Shown one piece after another: positions 1 to 6,673 of a DNA stretch of 28,536 nt (positions within the stretch are counted from its first letter, which is position 1; every line of letters begins with the position of its first letter). Made by a program: the position numbers and the translations under genes. The notes below the pieces were generated by a model that saw only the letters and a program-made list of their open reading frames with translations, ran no database searches and had not been told where the DNA came from. Source of the DNA: a virus; the IMG/VR virus record IMGVR_UViG_3300009786_000057, positions 1 through 28,536 of that record. One strand, written 5' to 3'.

Positions 1-120
1 CATTACTACTATATAAGGAATGGGTTGAATGACCACGAAGGCAGAGTAAAAAATCTGAAGTCAGATTTAAAAAGTTTTGTTGAACGGATGAATGGGTTAG
101 TAGAGGGGGGTTTTGAATGA
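1..120 (+). CDS. 3' end of an unknown protein (5' truncated by window edge)
   Basis: The frame beginning at base 1 is open for 39 codons and stops at the TGA of 118-120, which overlaps the next gene's ATG (117-119) as an ATGA junction. The visible C-terminal part is charged and helix-prone (HEGRVKNLKSDLKSFVERM), like the end of a coiled coil. I do not recognise the family. The ATGA overlap and the strong Shine-Dalgarno sequence (AGAGGGGGG) inside its last codons suggest it is the upstream member of a coupled operon with the two following genes. No start is visible, so it must begin left of the window. The alternative is that the open frame is chance over a leader region. Confidence 0.5.
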   Translation, partial: HYYYIRNGLNDHEGRVKNLKSDLKSFVERMNGLVEGGFE

Positions 121-569
121 AACAAGATCGACAATTCGTAGGGAATCAATTCTTTATGGATAAAACTGGGACGGGGAATGTTAAGAAACACATTTCCACG
201 CCCACGCCACTAGATACTGTGGCTTGTGGCAAATGCACGGCTTGCTGTACTGCACTAGAGATAGTTGCATTGAGTAAGCCGGAAGGTGTGCGGTGCGAAC
301 ATCTCACACAAGATGGATGCGGAATTTATGAAACAAGACCAGAAGAATGCAGAGCATTTGTCTGCGGGTTCTTGAAATTAAATCTACATCGCAAACTCAG
401 ACCTGACAGGGCGGGATTTATTATTACCGTACAGAAGACAGTCTTTGGTAATACTTTTGTCCTGTTGGTTCATAATAAAATCAATCAACTTTCCAGAAAA
501 CTAATGGGGAAACTTATTAAAAAAGCTGGGATGCCAACAATCTGGAGAACAGGAAAGGAAGTAGTATGA
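117..569 (+). CDS. YkgJ-family cysteine-cluster protein (putative metal-binding)
   Basis: This 150-aa protein carries the YkgJ/CxxCxxCC signature: C37-x2-C40-x2-C43-C44, then C60, C68, C78 and C83, with the family-typical stretch C-G-I-Y-E-T-R-P-x2-C-R-x-F around residues 68-81. Family knowledge: these eight-cysteine proteins are widespread in bacteria, are thought to bind Zn or an Fe-S cluster, and mostly lack a proven function. The C-terminal 65 residues are basic and carry no recognised motif. The start is supported by AGAGGGGGG five bases upstream. Its stop overlaps the next ATG (ATGA at 566-569). It lies on the strand opposite to all phage core genes, so it may be a cargo (moron) gene. 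The family call is firm; the role in the phage is unknown. Confidence 0.85.
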   Translation: MKQDRQFVGNQFFMDKTGTGNVKKHISTPTPLDTVACGKCTACCTALEIVALSKPEGVRCEHLTQDGCGIYETRPEECRAFVCGFLKLNLHRKLRPDRAGFIITVQKTVFGNTFVLLVHNKINQLSRKLMGKLIKKAGMPTIWRTGKEVV

Positions 570-754
570 ATGCAAAAACAAAACTGGTTAGGATCAACGA
601 ACAACTGGCTGCGAAGATGCAGCAAAAGTTGGATCGTCAAAGGAAGGTAACAGGGATATTCAAATCTGGTGCGGCTTATGTGAATGAGTTAGTAGCAGCC
701 GATTTGGATACTCAGGATCACGCTGGCAGCAACGGAAGCGTGTCCCCCATCTAG
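566..754 (+). CDS. Small ribbon-helix-helix-like protein
   Basis: This is a 62-aa protein with an ATGA overlap with the YkgJ-like gene and a good ribosome site (AAAGGAAG, five bases before ATG). Residues 5-45 have the pattern of an Arc/CopG ribbon-helix-helix domain: a short strand (KTKLVRINEQ), an amphipathic helix (LAAKMQQKLDRQRK), then a turn and a second helix ending A-A-Y-V-N-E-L-V, which resembles the S-A-Y-V-N-E-L helix of many RHH regulators. The last 15 residues are polar and probably disordered. If it is RHH it would bind DNA as a dimer and could regulate its own operon or the convergent phage genes. The assignment rests on sequence pattern only; a short unrelated helical protein is the alternative. 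Confidence 0.55.
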   Translation: MNAKTKLVRINEQLAAKMQQKLDRQRKVTGIFKSGAAYVNELVAADLDTQDHAGSNGSVSPI

Positions 755-770
755 GACTACCCGCCAATCT

Positions 771-790
771 GGCCCCTCTTAGGAGGGGCT
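771..790. terminator. Convergent intergenic hairpin
   Basis: GCCCCTC (772-778), loop TTAG (779-782) and GAGGGGC (783-789) form a perfect 7-bp GC-rich stem, with one further G-U pair outside on the + strand. It lies between the convergent ends of the + strand operon (stop before 755) and the minus-strand primase-helicase (stop codon 789-791, inside the right arm). Neither side is followed by a clear U-tract, so it may act as an mRNA 3' stabiliser or a factor-assisted terminator rather than a classic intrinsic terminator. Confidence 0.6.
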
Positions 791-2921
791 ACCCCACATA
801 GTGCCACCGCTCAACAGGCTTGTAAGTATTATCTGCTTTAGTCTTTACACAAACAACTAGGCCGCTGTCCTGTAAATCAGATAGTATCTCTTTCCGATGC
901 CGTGCGTTGTTCAGGTAGCGTGTCCGCTGAGTCAGGATAGTAGAGGAGATACCCGCCTTGCCCGCATCACGGATCAACCTCTCGACTTTCTTACTGACTC
1001 TCTCGTTCTGATTATCTGACAGGTTCTGGTTGATTGAAATAATTGTCTGCTCAGTCAGCTGTTTCACTAGGCCACACCCATACTCTGCATGATCAAACTC
1101 AATCTCTTTTTTCCCATCACCCACTGCCACGATCAGCGCAATCTTCTTTGCATACTCAACTACCCTGACCCACATAGAACTTGTCACGGATTGAGCATCA
1201 ATGAGCTTGGTACATTCATCTTCAAGATTTTCAAAACGGATGAAAGCTTCATCCGAATAATAAATAACTTGAGGGTCTGGGTGGCCCTGAACATTCCCCG
1301 GCGAAGAGGAGGTGGGAGTGTCTCTAAACTGTAAAGCTTTATCGATCAGGGTGGGCGGAAACTTACGGATAATTTCAGGCCGATGCCGTTCAGGTCTTTT
1401 GTTTGGAGTCTGGAAGATTAGGAACCTGTTCAGTGAACCGTCCCTGATCTTGGAAGTGTTGAGTCCCTCCCAAAAAGTCTCAGGAGTTGCCGTCCCAAGT
1501 ACACTTAGGCAGGGCTGGTCAATAAAGAATCTGTCCTCTTCCTGAGTCGCCCGGTCAAGTGGATAGTAAGGCCCGGTGCATGAAGTGAATACTTCCATTA
1601 AGGTCTGGATAATATCTGCTTGGTAGCCAGTGGTTGTTGCCATTAACTGTTTCAGGTACATCCCAAACTCATCAATCAGGAACAGGCAGCTAGGCCGCCA
1701 TGTCATCAGTCTTTCAATTGCTGCACGGGATGTGACTTTCTCCGAGCCAAACATTTTAAGGTCATGCGTATGATCAAATTGTTTTATCACATCACGGGGA
1801 AATTGTTTCCCTGACCCGGTGGGGGCAAGGACTGCAAGGAAGAGATTGGTGCGGGTGTTCTCTTCTGTCCTGTATTTCTGTCCCATCAACGTCCCGGCGA
1901 AACAAAGTGAGGAAGCAAGTGCAATGATAGGTTGCTTGTACTTGGAGTGTTGTGTAAGGAAGCTGGCAAAAGAGCCAACGAAACCCGGTGGGGTATGATA
2001 AGCTGCGGAGAGAGTCACAGCTTCCGAATCTCGTTGGCGAACAGGCGGAGTATCTAAAGTCTTATGAGTACAGGGGTCTTGGGCATGGTAGAATAGAGTT
2101 GAGAATGTTATTCGCTCACCCTTCCACTCCTTATCAAAGCTGCCCCACTTATATTTTAATTCACTGGGCTTACACTTATCACTCTTCTTCGACCACTCAA
2201 CAAATAATTCGTATCCCTTCTCACCAAGTCCATCCTTGAGTGCCATTGCACATTCCTGCCAGACCTGATATTCTTCTGGAGGAATTTGCTTTAGTGCTTC
2301 AACGGCCCGCTCGTAATCTTCTAACCTGTATGTGGTTGCCTCTTCAACTGGAGTCTTGTCGAAGAGTGGTTCCTCCTTATCGAGCAGCGGGATTGGAACG
2401 GCATTGTTTTTTCTTTTTGCATCAGGGTCAAAACTCTGGAAGAAAAGCCGAGCCATGTCCTTGCAAGCAGGGTCTAAGTTAATGTTGTGCTTGCTCTTGA
2501 AGTGTTGTTCTGCTGCAAGAAAAGATTCCTTGTGCTTGGTTGCATCCTGTACCACCTTAATCCATAGCTTCACTCCTCGTCCAGAGGGTGATACAAATGC
2601 AGCTTCAACATGAGGGTCTTTGAATAGTTGATCCCTCAGTATCTCAACGTCCCCGGATAGGTTATCCAGATCGCCTTGCATCAGGCCGGAATACTCCTCC
2701 AGAGTTTCCGCCCTTCTCTCAGTAGTCCGGCAGCTGATTGTGTAGCAGGGCAGCTTTTTCTTTAGTAGTGAATACTTGTCCTTATCGCCGGAATCTAGGG
2801 CTTTGCGGCAGGTGTCTATTATTTCCCGGTGATCCCCATTTTTTATCTCATCAAAAATATCATCAACGTCCTTGAATATGGGAGTCTTGTGTGTTACCCC
2901 ATAAAAATATGAAATTTCCAT
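789..2921 (-). CDS. Primase-helicase: BT4734/VirE-N-like domain, PriCT-2-like domain, P-loop helicase
   Basis: A 710-aa multidomain replication protein. Residues about 50-170 resemble the BT4734/VirE N-terminal domain, related to archaeo-eukaryotic primases, with an acidic D84-L-D86 pair, S-G-R-G at 113-116 followed by K118, and a further acidic site near D150. Residues about 199-280 resemble the primase C-terminal-2 domain (YRLEDYERAVEALKQI, then W-x-E-C-A-M-A-L). Residues about 305-540 are a P-loop ATPase like the DUF3987/SF3-type phage helicases: Walker A APTGSGKQ (366-373), Walker B LFLIDEF (413-419), G-T-A-T-P near 486 and a possible arginine finger in D-G-S-L-N-R-F near 494-500. The last 70 residues look like a winged helix. 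It probably primes and unwinds phage DNA. It is last in the early operon; GGAGAGAG precedes the ATG. Confidence 0.82.
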   Translation of the reverse strand: MEISYFYGVTHKTPIFKDVDDIFDEIKNGDHREIIDTCRKALDSGDKDKYSLLKKKLPCYTISCRTTERRAETLEEYSGLMQGDLDNLSGDVEILRDQLFKDPHVEAAFVSPSGRGVKLWIKVVQDATKHKESFLAAEQHFKSKHNINLDPACKDMARLFFQSFDPDAKRKNNAVPIPLLDKEEPLFDKTPVEEATTYRLEDYERAVEALKQIPPEEYQVWQECAMALKDGLGEKGYELFVEWSKKSDKCKPSELKYKWGSFDKEWKGERITFSTLFYHAQDPCTHKTLDTPPVRQRDSEAVTLSAAYHTPPGFVGSFASFLTQHSKYKQPIIALASSLCFAGTLMGQKYRTEENTRTNLFLAVLAPTGSGKQFPRDVIKQFDHTHDLKMFGSEKVTSRAAIERLMTWRPSCLFLIDEFGMYLKQLMATTTGYQADIIQTLMEVFTSCTGPYYPLDRATQEEDRFFIDQPCLSVLGTATPETFWEGLNTSKIRDGSLNRFLIFQTPNKRPERHRPEIIRKFPPTLIDKALQFRDTPTSSSPGNVQGHPDPQVIYYSDEAFIRFENLEDECTKLIDAQSVTSSMWVRVVEYAKKIALIVAVGDGKKEIEFDHAEYGCGLVKQLTEQTIISINQNLSDNQNERVSKKVERLIRDAGKAGISSTILTQRTRYLNNARHRKEILSDLQDSGLVVCVKTKADNTYKPVERWHYVG

Positions 2922-2940
2922 CTCTCTCCATGTGTGACAG

Positions 2941-3327
2941 TTATTTAATTTTTATAAACTCTTCATAAGGGATATTACCCTTCTTAACATTGCAAGGAGT
3001 ACAGGCTATACAAAGGTTATCGGAATCAGTCATCTGCTTCCTTGTCGTCATCTTAGACAGGGGTTGCTTATGATCCAGCACCCACTTATCTTCGGGGAAC
3101 AGGCGAGACTTACAGTAGAAACAAGGTACACTTAAATCAGTCTGGCGGAGCCAGATTTGTATATAGGTTAGTCTGTTGTACCCTCCCTTCCTTTGGCGTA
3201 TGTCCCCGCTATCTTTAAACCTTTGCCAAGAAGCCTTGTCCTTACAGTGGCGGCCACAGTATTTCTGTCTTTTATCCTGCCCTCCATTCGGGGCATAGTC
3301 TTCTCCGCACCACTCACATTTCTTCAT
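2941..3327 (-). CDS. HNH endonuclease with N-terminal zinc finger
   Basis: I place the start at ATG 3327 (MKKCEWCG), giving 128 aa; the frame stays open upstream but that part encodes a different small protein in another frame. N-terminal zinc finger: C4-x2-C7 and C24-x3-C28 (KYCGRHC). The C-terminal HNH nuclease has C69-x2-C72, the catalytic L-D85-H86-K-Q-P-L-S-K, N104-L-C and C109-x2-C112-N113, followed by K-K-G-N. The metal ligands and catalytic histidine are all present, so it should be active. HNH proteins in phages act in packaging, as homing nucleases, or in replication; its place between the ssDNA-binding protein and primase-helicase fits replication/recombination or a homing origin. 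Its ATG overlaps the end of the 41-aa ORF upstream, implying coupled translation. Confidence 0.85.
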   Translation of the reverse strand: MKKCEWCGEDYAPNGGQDKRQKYCGRHCKDKASWQRFKDSGDIRQRKGGYNRLTYIQIWLRQTDLSVPCFYCKSRLFPEDKWVLDHKQPLSKMTTRKQMTDSDNLCIACTPCNVKKGNIPYEEFIKIK

Positions 3328-3439
3328 CAGTTTTTTGAATAATAATTTTATTCCCCCGCCCCACGTAGATAAACGTAAGTAGGGCAAGGGCAGAAACACC
3401 ACTGACTGCACCGCAAAGATACAGGCCAACGGCTGACAT
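3314..3439 (-). CDS. 41-aa single-pass membrane protein (short ORF)
   Basis: This short frame begins at ATG 3439 with a good ribosome site (AAAAGGAATTAATA before ATG) and stops at TGA 3314-3316. It encodes 41 residues: an N-terminal hydrophobic stretch of about 25 residues rich in Gly, Ala, Val and Leu (residues 3-26, likely one membrane helix), then a short polar tail with G-R-G-N-K and an acidic end. The stop lies 14 bases inside the HNH gene, so the two overlap out of frame. The signal, coupling and clean TM profile favour a real gene over an upstream extension of the HNH ORF, which would read the same DNA in a frame with no ribosome site. The function is unknown; small phage membrane peptides often inhibit host functions or aid superinfection control, but that is not shown here. 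Confidence 0.65.
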   Translation of the reverse strand: MSAVGLYLCGAVSGVSALALLTFIYVGRGNKIIIQKTDEEM

Positions 3440-3452
3440 TATTAATTCCTTT

Positions 3453-3905
3453 TCAAAAAGGAATATCATCTTTCGGGGTTCCGCTAGATGATGGCAGGAC
3501 TACCGATGCTTTGGGTAGTGTCTTGTAAAACTTTACATCGTTAGATGCATCATATCCGTTAGATGCTGCACGGACTGCTACGTTAGCAAGGACAGGGATA
3601 TTATGTAGCTCACTAGAATCAGCTATCTTAACTTTCCCACACGCTCGTACTAACCCGGCGAGTTGGCGTTGTGCTATCTCAACTGCTGTTGAGTTAGGAT
3701 TTTCCAAATTAAGATTATCGAAAATCTTACGCCCCTTCCCTTGTTCGCCAACGACTGACAACTCAAGGTGCAAGTAGCGGCCATTGCCGCTCTTTGTCTC
3801 ACGAAAATCGGAGTCATCTACGATCACTTGGTAGTCCCCCGCTGGTAGTGGTTCAAAGGAATTATTCTCCTCCACCACCGAACTGCTATCGAACATTAGT
3901 TCCAT
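3453..3905 (-). CDS. DUF669-type ssDNA-binding protein with SSB-like acidic tail
   Basis: 150 aa from ATG 3905, which has AGGTGA upstream; a TTG six bases earlier overlaps the previous stop and is less likely. The pattern F-E-P-L-P-A-G-D-Y-Q-V near residue 17 and the following beta-rich body fit the DUF669 family, which in phages accompanies Sak4-type recombinases and is thought to bind ssDNA. The C-terminus ends K-D-D-I-P-F, essentially the same as the conserved acidic tip (DDDIPF) by which bacterial SSB recruits partner proteins. The preceding 15 residues are Ser/Pro-rich and flexible, as in SSB linkers. It is immediately downstream of the Sak4-like ATPase and likely coats ssDNA and organises recombination or replication partners. 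Confidence 0.82.
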   Translation of the reverse strand: MELMFDSSSVVEENNSFEPLPAGDYQVIVDDSDFRETKSGNGRYLHLELSVVGEQGKGRKIFDNLNLENPNSTAVEIAQRQLAGLVRACGKVKIADSSELHNIPVLANVAVRAASNGYDASNDVKFYKTLPKASVVLPSSSGTPKDDIPF

Positions 3906-3907
3906 AA

Positions 3908-4690
3908 TCAATCACCTGTTTTTACCTGTTTCTTCTTTGGCGTTATGCCTTCCGCCCGTGCTGACTGCACGGCGGATGTAAATGCTTCCCAATCCAAGGG
4001 AAGACTTTCCGGCAAAGTCATTCGTGACTTTGCTATAAACGTAGGTTGCTCACCAAAGTGGATCAACCTACGGTTAGTTGTTATCGCCTTATACTCCGGC
4101 GTACCAAACTTATCCCCGGTTTTGCTAGTCAAAATTTCCGGGGCAACATAGCCCAAAACATCAACCCACTCGCAAATTAACGCCCGACTGTGACGATTAA
4201 TTTTAAGTGTGTGACGATGAAAAGAGTTATCGACAATTGGATCGTCAAATTTCTCAACCTGAGAATGACTGATCAGGACGATGTTCAGTCCCAGTTCCCT
4301 GAGTCTGTCCATAGAATTAAGAAACTCAGTCCAGTATTTGAGGATCATTACATAACCCTTACCGAATCCCGGCTGCTCAATTGACGACCAGCCATTGTCT
4401 GTACAAGCAGCGTTAAATATTTTGCGTTCCAGCCAATCGATACTGTCGATCACTAGAGTATCTACGCCTAATATTTTAAACTCCTTGTATATATATCTCG
4501 CCGCATCCATCACATCAGCAAACGGGGCATCAACAAGATCAATCGACTGACAATCAATCTCACCTAACCCGCCTTCCATATCCATAAACAATCCATGTCT
4601 TGGCCATGTACTTTTTCCCGAACCATCGCTGCCATAAATACAGACACGCAATGGCCGCTTCTCTTTACCCTTCTTTATTACGACTGCCAT
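3908..4690 (-). CDS. Sak4-like RecA-fold ATPase (recombinase/annealase)
   Basis: 260 aa. Walker A is G20-S-D-G-S-G-K-S-T28, followed by a D-M-E-G-G segment (37-41) like the typical D-T-E-G-G of phage AAA_24/Sak4 proteins. Walker B is T-L-V-I-D-S (78-83), with W-L-E-R following. The stretch I-V-L-I-S-H-S-Q near residues 137-144 fits the RecA-core sensor strand. The length and gene neighbourhood (DUF669 protein directly downstream, YqaJ exonuclease upstream) match phage recombination cassettes in which Sak4 works as a RecA-like single-strand annealing or strand-pairing protein. The C-terminal 40 residues are basic and probably contact DNA. The gene overlaps its upstream neighbour by 13 bases and abuts its downstream neighbour, so it is cotranslated with them. 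One of the safer early-gene calls. Confidence 0.83.
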   Translation of the reverse strand: MAVVIKKGKEKRPLRVCIYGSDGSGKSTWPRHGLFMDMEGGLGEIDCQSIDLVDAPFADVMDAARYIYKEFKILGVDTLVIDSIDWLERKIFNAACTDNGWSSIEQPGFGKGYVMILKYWTEFLNSMDRLRELGLNIVLISHSQVEKFDDPIVDNSFHRHTLKINRHSRALICEWVDVLGYVAPEILTSKTGDKFGTPEYKAITTNRRLIHFGEQPTFIAKSRMTLPESLPLDWEAFTSAVQSARAEGITPKKKQVKTGD

Positions 4691-5073
4691 GTTTGCACCT
4701 CCTCAAGTAGAGGGACTGTATCTTCCCCATTAGCATTCCCATTCGCCATATCGTGCAGTTTCTCGAACACGATCTTAAATTTTCGATCCTGTTCTGCAAG
4801 CTGCACTTCCATCTGCTTTTCCAAAGCAGCTACCTTCACGAACAACCCCTTATTTTCTTTTGCCCTTGGGGCTTCTTCCCAAACATCCAGACCCGCTGCG
4901 ATCATCGCCTTACGGATACCGATGATGGTGCTTGGGGATATATCAAACCCAAGTGCAGTCCCGCAGACACGGGCAATTTTCTCTGGCTTCTTCCGATCCA
5001 GAATCTTGGTATTCTCCCTTAGAAAAGCATCAAGGATATACCCTTGTGTTTTATCTAATCGTATCTTCTTCAT
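4678..5073 (-). CDS. Hypothetical protein with coiled-coil segment
   Basis: I choose ATG 5073 (MKKIRLDK), 131 aa, because AAGGAGAGAT sits just in front of it; an earlier ATG at 5127 lies inside the previous gene and has no ribosome site. Residues 1-65 are helical with a basic pattern (DRKKPEKIARVCGTALG, then S-P-S-T-I-I-G-I-R-K-A) that could be a helix-turn-helix. Residues about 80-110 form a likely coiled coil (VAALEKQMEVQLAEQDRKFK). The end is polar and acidic. The last 13 bases overlap the start of the Sak4-like gene. I do not recognise the family; its position in the recombination block suggests an accessory DNA-binding role. Confidence 0.65.
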   Translation of the reverse strand: MKKIRLDKTQGYILDAFLRENTKILDRKKPEKIARVCGTALGFDISPSTIIGIRKAMIAAGLDVWEEAPRAKENKGLFVKVAALEKQMEVQLAEQDRKFKIVFEKLHDMANGNANGEDTVPLLEEVQTWQS

Positions 5074-5081
5074 ATCTCTCC

Positions 5082-5567
5082 TTATTTCATTATAGGATTG
5101 AGTTGACTTTGGTCTAGGGCATAACAATTGCCATAGCCAAAGTCTTTAAGGTTGCCTTCGTGAAGAAGGTCAACCGCCCACACCTCGCCCACTATGGAAT
5201 AGGTGGGTATTTCCCCCAGCACCAAGACATATTTATCTGGTGGTCTTTTAGCTTTCGCCAATGGGGCAATCAAATGTAAAGATTTACCAGCCCTATGCTT
5301 GGTAGTCTTCACATCGATCCTTACGCCCAACCGTGATACACAATCATACGTTGGCATCTCGGTTGGACTTGTTTCCAAATCGGGGTAGAGATTCATCAAC
5401 TTACAATAGGCCAACTCTCCACCCATCCCTTCTACATCTGTTTGCTCAGTTGGCCGTGGCCCTGAAAACAAGTGCGGGGTTCCTTTGCCCCTGTTAAAAT
5501 CCCACCGTTTCTTTGCCAAGTATTCGGCGAGCTTTTGTTCGTTCTCGTTCAGGGTTATTTCAAACAA
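5082..5567 (-). CDS. Putative PD-(D/E)XK-fold nuclease
   Basis: 161 aa. The frame opens with TTG at 5567 (overlapping the end of the YqaJ gene); no other ATG/GTG start is convincing. The core looks like a PD-(D/E)XK nuclease: a helix with G-G-E51-L-A-Y-C-K, then Y-D75-C-V-S-R-L-G and a strand G-V-R-I-D85-V-K87-T-T-K. This gives the E...D...(D/E)xK acidic set and the hydrophobic strand expected for metal-dependent nucleases. R-I-D-V-K-T-T is the strongest part. It would act on phage or host DNA beside the YqaJ exonuclease. The fold is inferred from the motif; a restriction-enzyme-like or resolvase-type activity is equally possible. Coupled within the early operon. Confidence 0.6.
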   Translation of the reverse strand: MFEITLNENEQKLAEYLAKKRWDFNRGKGTPHLFSGPRPTEQTDVEGMGGELAYCKLMNLYPDLETSPTEMPTYDCVSRLGVRIDVKTTKHRAGKSLHLIAPLAKAKRPPDKYVLVLGEIPTYSIVGEVWAVDLLHEGNLKDFGYGNCYALDQSQLNPIMK

Positions 5568-6525
5568 CTTTAAATGTACGGACTGAGGTTTCGTTGATAT
5601 ATTGCGAGGTGTCTTCGTGCTTAGACAGCGCAGCCTCGATAGCTTTATTATCTTTATTCTTCCGGGTAGAATTTTTCCACGTTATAAGATTCGTCCCCTC
5701 TGCTGTGACCAATATAGTGTGATCCTTGAGGTGGTTCATCAGGTCAGTCACTAGACCCTCACGCTCCCCACGCTTTGATTTTATTTCTTCATCAAGTTTC
5801 TTGACGGCAGCATGAAGCTGAATGGTCATTGGGTTAGCCAGCAGGGCAGTATCAACTTCGCCAAGGGGAAATTGTAGCAAAGCTTCCTCGCTGGTACGGG
5901 GTGGAGGATCAATACCCCCTTTAACATAGTCGTACCAGAACTTTTTCTCTTCCGTGATTAGTTCAGCAATACGTTCCTCGTTGCGCTTTATTTCGTAGAC
6001 ACGCATCTTATTCCCACCAATTAACACGGCACAGAATGCTTTCTCGTAGCCCGAACAATAGAGGTAGTGCAGGATTTGATAGTAGTAGGTTGGCGGTATC
6101 TCCTCAGTAAATTCCTTACCCCACGACTTGGCGTTGTATTCTCCTGTAGTCTTTACTTCCAGCAGCCAAGGTTTACCAACGATCTTTGCATCCAAGTGGC
6201 CGTGTGCTATGGGCCATTCCTTGGAGCGGAAGGTGCGGTTCAACATCTGAATTTTAAACCCCATGCGTTTTGCAAATTGTTTGGCAACCGTTCCCTCATG
6301 GGCTAGTCCCCACTCAACAGACTCCTTACTAGATATATCCTCCTCTGGAAGTTCCCCACGTTTTACCCTAGCTCTAGTCGTAGCGTTCTCAAAAGGATTC
6401 ACACCCATGCAAATCCCGGCATCAGACCCGGTCATTCCTGACCTCCTTAACTCCTGATCTTGTTCCGGCTTTGCTGGAACACTCTTCAGTCTAAGTATGT
6501 TTTCCTGATCATCCACTAAATTCAC
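5560..6525 (-). CDS. YqaJ-type phage exonuclease
   Basis: 321 aa, start GTG 6525 with a strong ribosome site (AGAAGGAGGACAA). Family hallmarks: G33-S-D-A-G37 near the N-terminus, W72-G-L-A-H-E77-G, G-H-L-D112-A, L-L-E123-V-K125-T-T (the catalytic ExK strand), and Y-Y-Y-Q150-I-L-H-Y-L-Y-C followed by A-V-L-I-G-G. These make the complete PD-(D/E)XK active site of the lambda-exonuclease/YqaJ class. The C-terminal third is helical and ends with a YqaJ-associated region (N-L-I-T-W-K-N). It should resect dsDNA ends to provide ssDNA for the Sak4/DUF669 pair encoded downstream. The GTG overlaps the stop of the 49-aa ORF upstream. Confidence 0.9.
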   Translation of the reverse strand: MNLVDDQENILRLKSVPAKPEQDQELRRSGMTGSDAGICMGVNPFENATTRARVKRGELPEEDISSKESVEWGLAHEGTVAKQFAKRMGFKIQMLNRTFRSKEWPIAHGHLDAKIVGKPWLLEVKTTGEYNAKSWGKEFTEEIPPTYYYQILHYLYCSGYEKAFCAVLIGGNKMRVYEIKRNEERIAELITEEKKFWYDYVKGGIDPPPRTSEEALLQFPLGEVDTALLANPMTIQLHAAVKKLDEEIKSKRGEREGLVTDLMNHLKDHTILVTAEGTNLITWKNSTRKNKDNKAIEAALSKHEDTSQYINETSVRTFKVV

Positions 6526-6671
6526 TTGTCCTCCTTCTGCATCCCAAATATCTGTTTAAAATATGAGAAGAACGCCCGTCTTGCTGCCTTGTTTCTTGCC
6601 CTCTTCGCCTTGCGTATTGATGCAAGCAGTTCATAATTCTTCCGTTCTTCTGCGGCTTTATCTATTGTCAT
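6522..6671 (-). CDS. 49-aa basic hypothetical protein (short ORF)
   Basis: Found by reading the gap between the YqaJ gene and its upstream neighbour. ATG 6671 has GGGAG seven bases upstream; the stop TGA (6522-6524) overlaps the GTG of the exonuclease, so the two are translationally coupled. The protein is strongly basic and helical, with a long Arg/Lys/Ala run (SIRKAKRARNKAARRAFF, about residues 18-35), and may bind nucleic acid. I do not recognise a family. The good ribosome site and exact fit between two genes make it likely real. Confidence 0.65.
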   Translation of the reverse strand: MTIDKAAEERKNYELLASIRKAKRARNKAARRAFFSYFKQIFGMQKEDK

Positions 6672-6673
6672 TA

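Noticed and set aside
3327-3429. 34-codon upstream extension of the HNH ORF to ATG 3429
   Set aside because: No ribosome site precedes 3429 and the extra stretch is hydrophobic nonsense in that frame, whereas the other frame gives a well-signalled membrane protein.
5074-5127. Upstream start for the coiled-coil protein
   Set aside because: The extra 18 residues sit inside the previous gene; AAGGAGAGAT is immediately before ATG 5073.
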